DNA from: Actinoallomurus sp963736325
GTDB lineage: Bacteria > Actinomycetota > Actinomycetes > Streptosporangiales > Streptosporangiaceae
Assembly (NCBI GenBank): GCA_963736325.1
Contig: CAVTOG010000014.1
Span: forward strand, 372,001 to 436,000
Direction of reading: 5' to 3'
DNA: 64,000 nucleotides
The number at the start of each line of letters is the position of its first letter. The first letter of the stretch is position 1. The notes below the pieces were generated by a model. That model saw only the letters and a program-made list of their open reading frames with translations, did not search any database and was not told the origin of the DNA. The translations under genes were made by a program, and so were the position numbers. Shown here one piece after another: positions 17,500 to 26,502 of this stretch.

Positions 17500-18339
17500 A
17501 TGGAAAGATTGGCTGACAAAGTGGCCCTCGTCACGGGGGGAGCCTCCGGTATCGGCAGGGCCACCGCACGACGGCTCGCGACGGAAGGTGCCCGCGTCGT
17601 CATCACCGATGTGCAGGCCGAGCGCGGAGAGTCGACCGCGGATGAAGACGGTTCCGTCTTCATCCAGCAGGATGTCTCCGTAGAGACCCAGTGGGACACC
17701 GTCATTCAGGAAGTGGAAGAACGCTTCGGCGGCCTGCACGTCCTCGTCAACAACGCCGGCATCCTCAACGCCGGATCCGTTGAGGCGACCCACCCGCTGA
17801 ACACTCCACTGGCGGAGTGGCGGCGGATGTTCGCCGTCAACGTCGACGGTGTTTTTCTCGGATGTCGAGCGGCGATACCGGCGATAACGAGAGCCGGTGG
17901 CGGTTCGATCGTCAACATCTCCTCGATGTCCGCATATCGCGCGACTCCCTATGCGTACGCCTACGGCGCCGGCAAGGCGGCCGTTCGGCAGCTCACCAAA
18001 TCCGTTGCCCAGTACTGCGCCGAGCAGAGACTGGGGATCCGGTGCAACTCCGTACACCCAGGTTTCATCCGGACCCCTGCCTGGGACAGGTCCGCGAACG
18101 AACTGGCGCAGCAGCGGAACATCTCCATCGACGAGCTTGTGAAGGACTTCCAGACCAACGTCCCGTTGGGTGATTTCACGCTCGCCGAAGACATCGCGGC
18201 CGCGGTGGCCTTTCTGGCCTCGGACGACGCTCGCCACGTCACCGGTGAGAAGTTGCTCGTCGACGGGGGAGTCGTCAACTGCAACACGTATCGAGCGAAC
18301 ACGGACGACACAGGAACAGAACAACTCAATGTCCGCTGA
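17500..18339 (+). CDS. short-chain dehydrogenase/reductase
   Basis: Classical SDR, 279 aa, NAD(P)-dependent. Motifs: cofactor TGGASGIG, NNAG, catalytic Ser in VNISSMSAYR, Tyr/Lys in YAYGAGK (YxxxK), and PGFIRTPAW. It starts 4 bases after the E2 stop with GAGGAG upstream. It overlaps the MmgE/PrpD gene by 11 bases at its end. In an acetoin-like pathway it could be a butanediol-type dehydrogenase, but this is only context; substrate is unknown. Confidence 0.9.
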   Translation: MERLADKVALVTGGASGIGRATARRLATEGARVVITDVQAERGESTADEDGSVFIQQDVSVETQWDTVIQEVEERFGGLHVLVNNAGILNAGSVEATHPLNTPLAEWRRMFAVNVDGVFLGCRAAIPAITRAGGGSIVNISSMSAYRATPYAYAYGAGKAAVRQLTKSVAQYCAEQRLGIRCNSVHPGFIRTPAWDRSANELAQQRNISIDELVKDFQTNVPLGDFTLAEDIAAAVAFLASDDARHVTGEKLLVDGGVVNCNTYRANTDDTGTEQLNVR

Positions 18340-19738
18340 ACCGTCCGCCGCCGCGCTGGCGCGCTACGTCAGGAACCTTCGCTTCGACCGGCTTCCGACC
18401 GCGGTTCGCGACTGGACCACCGCACTGGTCGAAGACCATCTCGGCTGCGTACTCGGGGGGCTCGCCTTGCCGGATGCCGCTTCGGTCCTGGCTGTGGCGG
18501 AGACGTCGTCCGGGCCTACTTCGGCCCTCGTCATCGGTCGGGGCCGGGCTGCGGTCAGCTCCGCGGTGTTCTGTAACTCACAGTTGGCCAACCTGCTGGA
18601 CTTCGACGACAGTTACGATTCGACCGCCCCGCTGCATCCAGGGTCCATGGTCATCCCGGCCGCACTTGCCGTGGCCCAGGCGACCACGGCATCAGGCCAG
18701 GCGTTCCTGACCGCCGTAGCCGCCGGTTACGAGGTGGCAATGCGCGTGGGCCGCGCAGTCGGTAACCGGCTGTGGAACCCGGGCGCGCCCTGCTCTGGCG
18801 TCGGCGAGTTGGGCGCGGCGATCGCGGCGGCCAAGCTGTACGAACTCGACGAGGACCAGATCCGCGCGCTGTTCTCCATTGTCGACTTGGACCTGGCCGG
18901 CGTGGCCCGACAACCTCGGGTACGCGCGCCGTCCGATCTTCCGGCGAGCTACAGGCTCGGCACGCTGAAAGGCAACTTCGGCACCTTGGCGCAGACCGGC
19001 CTATGGGCCGCCCGGAAGGCGCGCGCCGGACTCACCGAGCCGCCCGGGCTGCTGGAACACGACTTCTCCCACTGGTATCGGTCGGGCCTGCCCGCCGCGG
19101 GTTTCGAACAACTCACCGCCGGTCTCGGGACCGAGTACGTCCTCACCCGAATCAGCCTGAAACCGACGCCTTCGTGTCGCTGGACACATCCGCCCATCAC
19201 CGCCGCCTGGAACGCTCTGTCCGGCATCCACGTCGCGCCGGCAGACGTGACACGCATCGGCGTCTTTGGCGTGCCGCGCCTCGATCGCCCGCACTGGGAA
19301 ACCGTGATGGACGCGCAGTACAGCATTCCGTGCGCGCTGGCCCTGGCCGTCAGAGGAGTCGAGCCCGGACCCCGGTGGTACGTGGAAGGGGAACACCTTT
19401 CATCCGCCACTCGTGAACTGGCCGCGAAGGTCGTGCAGACCTCAGACCCCGCGATCGAGTACGCCGAAATGCGAGGGGAACGCATTACCTGCCGCGTAGA
19501 GATAGATCTGACCGACGGCAGGACATTGTCCGGGACATCGTGGCCCACCAAGGGAAGCGTCGACAATCCGCTGACGGCCGCGGAGCGCAGAGCGAAGTTC
19601 GTCGCGAATACGGCGCACCTAGGCGGTCAAGGACTCGATGTCCGCGCTGCGATTCACAACATCGCTGAGGCGTCGACCATGGACGAACTGACCCTCGCTA
19701 TGTCAGCTGCGACTCCGACGACATTGCCGAACAGATGA
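18329..19738 (+). CDS. MmgE/PrpD family protein
   Basis: About 469 aa, the family of 2-methylcitrate dehydratase, cis-aconitate decarboxylase and related lyases. Family features: an all-alpha N-terminal domain with LLDFDDSYD and LHPGSMVIPAALA, then GYEVAMRVGRAVG, LKGNFGTLAQTG, LKPTPSCRWTHPPI (usually KPYPSCRYTH) and AQYSIPCALALA. The ATG at 18329 overlaps the SDR stop. The neighbours point to a carboxylic-acid pathway feeding the 2-oxoacid dehydrogenase, although the reaction cannot be specified. Confidence 0.88.
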   Translation: MSAEPSAAALARYVRNLRFDRLPTAVRDWTTALVEDHLGCVLGGLALPDAASVLAVAETSSGPTSALVIGRGRAAVSSAVFCNSQLANLLDFDDSYDSTAPLHPGSMVIPAALAVAQATTASGQAFLTAVAAGYEVAMRVGRAVGNRLWNPGAPCSGVGELGAAIAAAKLYELDEDQIRALFSIVDLDLAGVARQPRVRAPSDLPASYRLGTLKGNFGTLAQTGLWAARKARAGLTEPPGLLEHDFSHWYRSGLPAAGFEQLTAGLGTEYVLTRISLKPTPSCRWTHPPITAAWNALSGIHVAPADVTRIGVFGVPRLDRPHWETVMDAQYSIPCALALAVRGVEPGPRWYVEGEHLSSATRELAAKVVQTSDPAIEYAEMRGERITCRVEIDLTDGRTLSGTSWPTKGSVDNPLTAAERRAKFVANTAHLGGQGLDVRAAIHNIAEASTMDELTLAMSAATPTTLPNR

Positions 19739-19762
19739 TCATATTCTGGCTGGAGGAATTGC

Positions 19763-20227
19763 GTGGCGATCTTGACGAATAGCGCCGTGAACCATGTCGG
19801 CATAGCGGTCTGTGACCTTGCGGGAATGACGGACTTCTACCGCGATCTCCTAGGTATGCGCGTAGCCGAGGAGATCACGTTTGACGGCCCGCAGGCCGAA
19901 GCGCTCCTAGGGATTCCCGGTGCGGCCGGCAGGATTGTCAAGCTGCGGGCGGCCAACGTGCGCGTCGAGTTGTTCGCGTTCTCCCACCCCCGGCCCGCTG
20001 CCGGTAAGGCCGAGCGCCCCGTCTCCGACTTCGGTATCAACCACCTCTGTTTGCAGGTAGAGAGCATGGAGGATGATCACCGGCGCCTTGTCGCCGCCGG
20101 GATCCGGTTTCACTGTGACCCCATCGATGTCGGACACGCGAAGGTCGCCTATGTCCGAGACCCTGAAGGGAACGTGGTGGAACTCATCGAGCTGACCAAC
20201 ATCGTTGGAACCGAGTGGGTGGCATGA
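19763..20227 (+). CDS. VOC/glyoxalase-fold metalloprotein
   Basis: 154-aa vicinal-oxygen-chelate protein, as in glyoxalase I, methylmalonyl-CoA epimerase or ring-cleavage dioxygenases. Two beta-alpha-beta-beta-beta modules are visible. Metal-ligand candidates are His in VNHVGIAV, Glu in RVELFAF, His in INHLCLQV and Glu in GNVVELIEL. It starts at GTG 19763 with CTGGAGG at a good distance and ends with the ATGA overlap to the next gene. An epimerase or isomerase role beside the MmgE/PrpD gene is plausible but unproved. Confidence 0.87.
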   Translation: MAILTNSAVNHVGIAVCDLAGMTDFYRDLLGMRVAEEITFDGPQAEALLGIPGAAGRIVKLRAANVRVELFAFSHPRPAAGKAERPVSDFGINHLCLQVESMEDDHRRLVAAGIRFHCDPIDVGHAKVAYVRDPEGNVVELIELTNIVGTEWVA

Positions 20228-21522
20228 GCGACGCGGAAGCTCCGTCCGGTCCCCCCGCGCGAGCCGGGCGCCGACCGCCTGTGGGCGGGCCGAACACGGT
20301 GCTGCATGGATACGTGGAGCAAGGCTGGGGCAGGGTCGCGGATGCGTTCCGGGTGAACTTCGAGCAGGGGCGCGAGATCGGTGCGGCGTGCGCGATCTAC
20401 GCCGGCGGGCGTTGTGTCGTCGATCTTTGGGGTGGCGAGGCCGACTCACGCACGGGCCGCCCGTGGGAGGAGGACACCGTCGTCGTCGTGCGCTCAACGA
20501 GCAAGGGGGCTACCGCGCTCTGCGCGCACATGCTGGCCGAGCGCGGTGAGATCGACCTTGATGCGCCGGTCGCGCAGTACTGGCCTGAGTTCGCCGCGGA
20601 GGGCAAGGAGGGCATCCTCGTCCGCTGGGTGCTCTCGCACCAGGCCGGGCTTCCTCTGGTCGAAGGATCGTTGACGCTCGACGAGGCATGCGCCTGGGAT
20701 CCGGTGATCCGTTTGCTCGAGCGGCAGCGGCCGCTCTGGGAGCCCGGCACGATGCACGCGTACCACGGCTGGACGATCGGTTTCCTGGTCGGCGAGATCG
20801 TCCGGCGCGTCACCGGGAAGACGCTTGGGGCGTTCTTCGCCGAGGAGGTTGCGCGCCCGCTCGGCATGAGCTCGTGGATCGGGTTGCCCGCCCGCGTGGA
20901 GCCCCGAGTCGCGCACGTCGTATTCGACGCGCCTGCGGAACCGGAAACGGCCGTTGCTCGGATGGGACTGGATCCAGAGGACGCCGCGGCGGCACTTGCG
21001 GCGCTCCAGGCGACGTGCGAGCCCGACTCGTTCCAGGCCAGATTGTTCGCGCTGGCCGGCGCGTTCCCACAACGCCTCACCGAGGATGGCCGCTTCAATG
21101 CGCCGATCGTGCGCGCGGCCGAGTTCCCCTCCTCGAACATGGTGAGCGACGCGCGCTCGCTCGCGCGCATGTACGCCGCGACGATCACCGACGTAGACGG
21201 TGTCCGCCTCGTCAAGCCACACACGGTCGAGGTCATGACCAGCGTGCAGACCGACAGTACGAAGCAGTACGGGCTGCCTGCCGGGCCAGAGGCCCTGGTC
21301 GAACCGATGTCGATGCACGTTGCACTGGGCTTCATGGTCCCCTCCCGGCTGAAGCCACTCCTCGGCCCGCGCTCATTCGGCCACAGCGGCTTCGGCGGCT
21401 CGATCGGCCTCGCGGATCCTGACCTCGGGATCGGCTTCGGCTACGTGATGAACCGGGGATCCGTGGGTGGCGATCCTCGCGTTCCCGACCTACTGTCCGC
21501 TGTCGCCGCGTGCGCCGCGTGA
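20224..21522 (+). CDS. beta-lactamase-fold serine hydrolase (class C/EstB type)
   Basis: 432 aa, penicillin-binding-protein/beta-lactamase superfamily, probably an esterase or amidase. The SxxK motif with nucleophile Ser is in RSTSKGATAL, and the Tyr motif is YHGW. The C-terminal region HSGFGGSIGLADPDLGIGFGYVMN (core: HSGFGGS) is typical of EstB-like enzymes. It lacks a signal peptide, so it is cytoplasmic. The start overlaps the VOC stop. A decayed relative of its C-terminal part lies at 59221-59405. Confidence 0.9.
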   Translation: MSDAEAPSGPPARAGRRPPVGGPNTVLHGYVEQGWGRVADAFRVNFEQGREIGAACAIYAGGRCVVDLWGGEADSRTGRPWEEDTVVVVRSTSKGATALCAHMLAERGEIDLDAPVAQYWPEFAAEGKEGILVRWVLSHQAGLPLVEGSLTLDEACAWDPVIRLLERQRPLWEPGTMHAYHGWTIGFLVGEIVRRVTGKTLGAFFAEEVARPLGMSSWIGLPARVEPRVAHVVFDAPAEPETAVARMGLDPEDAAAALAALQATCEPDSFQARLFALAGAFPQRLTEDGRFNAPIVRAAEFPSSNMVSDARSLARMYAATITDVDGVRLVKPHTVEVMTSVQTDSTKQYGLPAGPEALVEPMSMHVALGFMVPSRLKPLLGPRSFGHSGFGGSIGLADPDLGIGFGYVMNRGSVGGDPRVPDLLSAVAACAA

Positions 21523-21907
21523 AGACGTCAGCCTCCGCCAGGTCGGCGAGTCCACATCGAGTCGGATCCTCCAACTCGCGGTGTTGTTCGGGCGCGCTGA
21601 TCGTGCCAAACCGCTGGCGACCCAGCGCCTCGTCGGCGGAGGAGTTCGGGTTCATGACGTTGCGGGAAACCGTGGTCGCCGCACTGCCTGCGCGGGTGTT
21701 CCGGATCAGTTGCTTCGGCGAGCTCGCCTACGAGATCAACGTCCCTTGTCGAATAAGCGCACGGCTGTCTTCATCGCTGGTAGGTAGCGGAGCGGATGCT
21801 CGTACGAGCTTGAGCATGCATCTGCAACGAGTCGTCGGCCGACTGACTCCGAGAGGAACCCGCCATGTGTCCACGTCCACTCCGGCTACAACATCGCAGG
21901 AGTCGGC
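21523..21907 (+). pseudogene. intergenic scrap with aminomethyltransferase (sarcosine oxidase alpha-like) fragment
   Basis: Within this gap, 21636-21746 reads FGFMTLRETVVAALPARVFRIS and GELAYEINVP (core: ARVFRIS, GELAYEINVP). These are strong hallmarks of the GcvT-like domain in sarcosine oxidase alpha subunits and aminomethyltransferases. The similarity ends abruptly on both sides. The rest of the gap shows nothing recognisable. It is a relic of a folate-dependent demethylation gene, now non-functional. Confidence 0.65.
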
Positions 21908-22921
21908 ATGAGTGACGTACCGGCCCGGGTCCCGCGTACGGGCCGAACAGGGCACGCGGAACTTCTCGCTCACCTTCGGCGGCGTGGCGTCCTGGGTGAA
22001 GGCCCGGCCGAGGTGGAGGGCTTGCCGGGCGGAGTCTCGAACGATGTGCTGGCGGTGACCTCCGCTGACGCTCGGTTGGTCGTCAAACGTGCGCTGCGCC
22101 GACTGCGCGTGGCCGAGGAGTGGCTGGCCGACCCGCGCCGGATACTGACGGAGGCGATGGCGCTGCGGGTGGCCGCGCGGATCGACCCGACCATGGTGCC
22201 GCCCGTCATCGATATCGATGCCGACAGCCAGGTCCTGGTGATCGCGCGGGCCGACCAGAGGGCTGAGCCATGGAAGTCCGCGCTGCTCGATCGTCACGTG
22301 GACCTCGACGTCGCCGGCCGGCTCGGCGACATGCTGGCCCGGTTGCAGATGGCGACCGCAGGCGATTCAGCCGTCCGACGAGAGTTCGACAGCGTGCAGG
22401 CGTTCCGGCAGTTGCGGATCGAGCCGTTCTTCGATGCGGTGAGCGACCGGCATCCCGATCTCCAGCCCGCCATAGCCGACGTGGTCGCGAAGATGCTGGC
22501 CACGAGGACCTGTTTGGTCCATGGCGACTTCTCACCCAAGAACGTACTCGTCGGCCCATCAACGAACTGGATCATCGACTGGGAGGTCGCGCACTACGGC
22601 GACCCTCACTTCGACCAGGCATTCCTGCTCACCCACCTGATCTGCAAGTCCCTCCATCAGCCGGAGAGCACGGTCTCCTACCGGCGGGCGGCGACACGCT
22701 TTCTCAACCGATACCGCGCCGGCATCAACCAGACGGCACTACCGCATGACGAACACCACCTGACCGCGCTGACCGCGTGCCTGCTCCTGGCCCGGATCGA
22801 CGGCAAGTCGCCCACCGGTTACCTCAGCGAAGCCGCGAGCCGCCGGGGACGCGATATCGCCAAGGCCGCATTGGCCGAACGCAGCGCTTCCCTGGACGAC
22901 ATCTGGAGGACGCTGACGTGA
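21908..22921 (+). CDS. aminoglycoside-phosphotransferase/choline-kinase-fold small-molecule kinase
   Basis: 337 aa, protein-kinase-like fold. The catalytic loop is CLVHGDFSPKNVLV, the metal-binding motif is WIIDWEVAHYGDP, and the N-lobe Lys is probably in ARLVVKRALRRL. The family phosphorylates small hydroxylated metabolites such as aminoglycosides, choline, methylthioribose or homoserine. It starts at ATG 21908 with CAGGAG upstream. Its stop overlaps the GTG of the enolase gene (GTGA), so the two are translationally coupled. This suggests the phosphorylated product enters an enolase-type dehydration. The substrate is unknown. Confidence 0.85.
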   Translation: MSDVPARVPRTGRTGHAELLAHLRRRGVLGEGPAEVEGLPGGVSNDVLAVTSADARLVVKRALRRLRVAEEWLADPRRILTEAMALRVAARIDPTMVPPVIDIDADSQVLVIARADQRAEPWKSALLDRHVDLDVAGRLGDMLARLQMATAGDSAVRREFDSVQAFRQLRIEPFFDAVSDRHPDLQPAIADVVAKMLATRTCLVHGDFSPKNVLVGPSTNWIIDWEVAHYGDPHFDQAFLLTHLICKSLHQPESTVSYRRAATRFLNRYRAGINQTALPHDEHHLTALTACLLLARIDGKSPTGYLSEAASRRGRDIAKAALAERSASLDDIWRTLT

Positions 22922-24228
22922 GCTCACCGACCGAGATCCGGGACGTCTTGTCTTGGGAAGCACTCGATTCCCGCGGAAACCCCACGGTCGCCGCGCAGAT
23001 CACCCTCGCCGACGGGGCCACCGGCACCGCGATCGTGCCCTCCGGCGCGTCGACGGGCTCACACGAGGCCCGTGAATTGCGCGACGGCGGCGACCGCCAC
23101 GCCGGTCGGGGGGTACGGCGCGCGGTCGCGCACGCGACAGGGGAACTAGCCGTGGCCGTCCGAGGCCTCGACGCCACCGAACAGGCGCGTGTGGATGCGG
23201 CCCTCCGCGGCGCCGACGGTACCGAGGACCTGCGCCGGCTGGGAGCGAACGCTGTGCTGGCACTCTCGGTCGCGACCGCCCGAGCGGCGGCAAACGCCGT
23301 GGGCATGCCGCTCTACCGCTACGTCGCCGGTGAGGAAGGCGACCAGGATCGCGGGGAGGGCCCGCTATTGCCGTTGCCGATGGTCAACATCATCTCCGGT
23401 GGTGCCCATGCCGGACGCGCCGTCGACATGCAGGACTTTCTGGTCGTCCCGGTCGGGGCGGGTTCATTCGCCGAGGCCATCGAAATGGCTTCGGACGTAC
23501 GGCGGGCGACCTCCCGGCTGCTGGCGGACGCCGGCCATGGCACGGCATTGGTGGCCGACGAGGGCGGGCTCGGCCCCACGCTCCCGTCGAACCGCGCAGC
23601 CCTGGAGTTCCTCACCGCCGGCATCGTGGAAGCAGGGTATGAGCCGGGTGCGGAGGCGGCGATCGCCATCGATGTCGCCGCGAACCAGTTCCACGATCCC
23701 GCTGTCGGCGACTACCACCTGGCCACCGACCAATGCCGCCTCACCGGGGACCAACTCCTCGGCTATCTGAAGGACTGGTGCGCGGAATTCCCGATCGTGT
23801 CCATCGAAGACGCCCTAGCCGAGGACGACTGGAACAACTGGTCCGAAGCCACGCTCAAACTGCCGGGTGTCCAGTTGCTCGGCGACGACCTGTTCGTCAC
23901 CCGGGTCGAGCGGATCGAACGCGGAATCGCCGCGAAGGCGGCCAACGCCGTACTGATCAAACCCAACCAGGTCGGCACCCTGACCGACGCCAAGAAGGCG
24001 GTCGATTTCGCGCGCGCCGCCGGACTCGCCACGGTCCTGTCAGCACGATCCGGCGAAACCGAGGACGACTGGCTCGCCGACCTGGCCGTCGGATGGCGCA
24101 CCGGTCAGATCAAGGTCGGCTCCACGACGCGATCGGAGCGCACGGCGAAATGGAACCGGTTGCTGGGCATCGAAGCCCGCCAGGGAGCGGCCGCGCGATT
24201 CAGCGGACGGCAAGCGCTCGCGAGCTAG
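22918..24228 (+). CDS. accessory enolase (phosphopyruvate hydratase family)
   Basis: 436 aa, full enolase length. Motifs: WEALDSRGNPTV, SGASTGSHEA, NIISGGAHAG, the Glu in DEGGLGPTL, metal Asp in IAIDVAANQF, metal Glu in SIEDALAEDDW, metal Asp in LLGDDLFVT, catalytic Lys in LIKPNQVGT, and SARSGETEDDW. All main catalytic and metal residues seem present. Some conserved stretches deviate: a housekeeping enzyme usually has HRSGETED and ALDVAASEF. The start is GTG 22918, coupled to the kinase stop. This is unlikely to be the glycolytic copy; it probably acts in a side pathway with the kinase. Confidence 0.9.
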   Translation: MSSPTEIRDVLSWEALDSRGNPTVAAQITLADGATGTAIVPSGASTGSHEARELRDGGDRHAGRGVRRAVAHATGELAVAVRGLDATEQARVDAALRGADGTEDLRRLGANAVLALSVATARAAANAVGMPLYRYVAGEEGDQDRGEGPLLPLPMVNIISGGAHAGRAVDMQDFLVVPVGAGSFAEAIEMASDVRRATSRLLADAGHGTALVADEGGLGPTLPSNRAALEFLTAGIVEAGYEPGAEAAIAIDVAANQFHDPAVGDYHLATDQCRLTGDQLLGYLKDWCAEFPIVSIEDALAEDDWNNWSEATLKLPGVQLLGDDLFVTRVERIERGIAAKAANAVLIKPNQVGTLTDAKKAVDFARAAGLATVLSARSGETEDDWLADLAVGWRTGQIKVGSTTRSERTAKWNRLLGIEARQGAAARFSGRQALAS

Positions 24229-24354
24229 ACAACCTGCGATCGCGCGACCGTTCCTCTCAGTCTGCGAAGCCCGGTCTGTCCCGCACCGGCATGCGTTGAT
24301 GGCGGGCATCGCAGGATCGGGCAGGCGCGGCATCCTCAACGTGATCATGGCCGC

Positions 24355-24633
24355 GCTCACCGCCTGTTCGCCCTCTGGAAAGGCCAGCCGATCAACCCGC
24401 GCGACGATTGAGAGTGGAAGGCCCTCCTCAAGGCTGCGGGCGTCAGAGACGCAAGGGTCCACGGCGCCCGCGATACCGCAGCGACGATGCTGCTGGAGCA
24501 GGGCGTGGACATCCGCGTCGTCCAAGAGATCCTGGGCCACTCCCAGATCAGCACGACCAAGCGATACACCCACGTCATTGGCAAGCTTGCCCGGGACGCG
24601 GCAGACCGCACGGGCCGCGCCTGGTGGGGCTGA
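24355..24633 (+). pseudogene. tyrosine-recombinase integrase, C-terminal stub
   Basis: In one frame the DNA reads LFALWKGQPINPRDD, an in-frame TGA at 24409-24411, then EWKALLKAAGVRDARVHGARDTAATMLLEQGVD (core: GARDTAATMLLEQG) and VVQEILGHSQISTTKRYTHV. This is the catalytic end of a phage/plasmid integrase with the Tyr still present in RYTHV. The usual ARHTAAT is ARDTAAT, so a catalytic His is lost. The N-terminal two thirds are missing. About 80 bases downstream lies a tRNA 3'-end copy, the position expected for an attachment site. Confidence 0.8.
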
Positions 24634-24710
24634 GGCCATATGAGACCACGAGAGAGACCAAAACGAACCAGGGCGTCCATCATCGAAGATGAACGTCCTG
24701 GTGATTGCCG

Positions 24711-24748
24711 GTGCGCCGTCAGGGACTTGAACCCCGAAGCCGCGGATC
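24711..24748 (-). repeat. tRNA 3'-end duplicate, probable attachment-site scar (attR/attL)
   Basis: On the minus strand this reads as the end of a tRNA: anticodon-stem remnant GGATCCGCG, variable loop, T-arm CGGGG-TTCAAGT-CCCTG, acceptor strand ACGGCGC and discriminator A. Upstream on that strand no D-arm or 5' acceptor half follows, so it is not a whole tRNA. Integrative elements of actinomycetes commonly leave such copies next to their integrase. The sequence resembles tRNA-Lys as I remember it; that assignment is an inference. Confidence 0.65.
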
Positions 24749-24765
24749 CGAGCACCCGCCGAGCA

Positions 24766-25665
24766 TCACGTCGTCAACGCTCGAACCGATGTCTGACGAT
24801 GCCGCGGCGATCTCGACCGATGCGGTTTCGTGCCGTCTTCGGGCGCATCGGCCAGCTCGACCAGGGGGGCGAGACGGTCGGCCTTGGCCGAGACCCACTG
24901 GGCGGTGTCCTGGAAGTCGCGGCTCGTATAGGCCGAAGCCCCGATCAGCCGCCGCTCGTGGACGACCAGCGCGACAGCGCGGACATCCAGCGTCTCCTCG
25001 GCAAGTCCCAGGCAGACGACGGTTCCCCCTGACCGTACGCTCGTGACCGCGGCCCGCATGGTCTGGCTGGTACCGACGCATTCGAACGTCAGCGGGTAGG
25101 CGCCCGCCATGGCGGGCAGGTCGTCCGGCCGACATGTCGTGACTCCAAGCGCCTGTGCGGCGGCGCGCCGTGTCGCGAGTGGTTCACAGATCGTCGCCGA
25201 GGCGCCGCTCGTCAGACAGGCGAGCGCGACCGCGATCCCGATCGGACCGCCACCCACGATCAGCGCGCTGTCGTCCGCGCCGACCTGGCCGACCCTCACG
25301 GCTTGGGTCCCCACGGCCATCGGCTCGATCAGGACGAGCCCAAGGAGATCCGCACTCGTGTCGACCGGCACGCAGTTGCGGCCAATGACCGTCATGTGGC
25401 TGGCCAGGCCGCCGTCAAGATCGACGGAGCAGCCGTACAGCCGGCGATCGTGACACAGATTGTCGTGACCTCGGGTGCAATGCGGGCAGGTGCCGCACGC
25501 GACGACCGGGTTGACCGCGACGCGCTGTCCCACCGTCAGCGTGGTGCCGGGCGCGACCTCGACCACCCGCCCGATCGTCTCGTGCCCCATCACGACGCCG
25601 ACGGGCCGCCGGTCATTGGCGCCCGCGTAGCCGTGGACGTCCGAACCGCAGATACCTGCCTGTCG
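24766..25665 (-). pseudogene. zinc-dependent alcohol dehydrogenase, truncated at both ends
   Basis: Medium-chain zinc alcohol dehydrogenase remnant. Reading on the minus strand it enters at AGICGSDVHGYAGAN (catalytic Zn Cys) and continues MGHETIGRVVEV, the structural-zinc segment ACGTCPHCTRGHDNLC, and the Rossmann motif GGGPIGIAVALA. It reaches LVELADAPED and then turns into unrelated sequence near 24850. The first about 35 residues are missing where the deleted IS3-type transposase begins. The last 20-40 residues are missing toward the tRNA scar. An internal ATG at 25593 leaves an open frame of 275 aa that lacks the first zinc ligand, so it is not expected to work. Confidence 0.8.
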
Positions 25666-25708
25666 GGTGCGGAAATCGGGTCAGTGTCGCTGATCTGCGG
25701 TTGATGGC

Positions 25709-26451
25709 GTGAGCATGGTGCGGGAGCGGCCATCCTGGCTGGTTGTGTTCTGGCCATTCCTCTACCTCGTCATCGGCCACGTCGTTCGGTTCCTGCTCCT
25801 GCTGGTGCGTGGAGATCGGAGCAAGGAGCTGGAGATCCTCGTGCTCCGGCATCAGGTCGCTGTTCTACGCCGTCAGGTGCATCGTCCGGATCTGGGCGAC
25901 GGAGACCGCACCTTGCTGGCGGCACTGTCGCGGCTGTTGCCCCGTTCCTCGTGGACGGTCTTCTTTGTGACGCCGACGACTCTGCTTCGATGGCACCGCG
26001 AACTGGTCGCCCGCAGATGGACCTACAAACGGAGACGCCAAGGCCGCCCCTCCACCAGGGAAGACGTACAGGAGGCGGTGCGCCGCCTGGCCCGGGAGAA
26101 CCCGACTTGGGGCTATCAGCGGATCAGCGGGGAACTCGCCGGCGCTGGCATCCGGGTACCGCCCAGCACTGTGCGTGACATCCTCAAACGCGCTGGCCTG
26201 GACCCAGCGCCCGACGGACGGGACCGACGTGGGGCCAGTTCCTGCGGCTCCTCATCTACAACGAGCGGCACCTATGTCGCGTACTCGCCGACTATGAGCA
26301 GCACTACAACCACCACCGCCCTCATCGAGCACGAGAGCGATGTCCACCACAACCGACCGGGGCGGCGGCTTCCGCCGATCTCGACAAGGCTCGGCTGAGA
26401 CGCGAGGAAATCGTCGGTGGCTTGATCAACGAGTACAGATCTGCAGCGTAG
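25709..26451 (+). pseudogene. IS3-type transposase with deleted integrase core
   Basis: The N-terminal part is well preserved: LEILVLRHQVAVLRRQV, LLRWHRELVARRW, ARENPTWGYQRISGELAG and VPPSTVRDILKRAGLDPAP. Near 26245 it jumps out of frame to the extreme C-terminus, HYNHHRPHRARERCPPQP (core: YNHHRPHRA) and REEIVGGLINEYRSAA, ending at 26451. The DDE catalytic domain, roughly 150 codons, is missing. Its left edge lies against the truncated alcohol dehydrogenase. Confidence 0.85.
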
Positions 26452-26502
26452 AGGTATGCAGAAAACGCTGGTCAACAGCCTGAATCGCATATCCGCACCC
26501 CA

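Noticed and set aside
24711..24748. A complete tRNA gene
   Set aside because: Only the T-arm, acceptor 3' strand and part of the anticodon stem are present; no D-arm or 5' acceptor strand is found.
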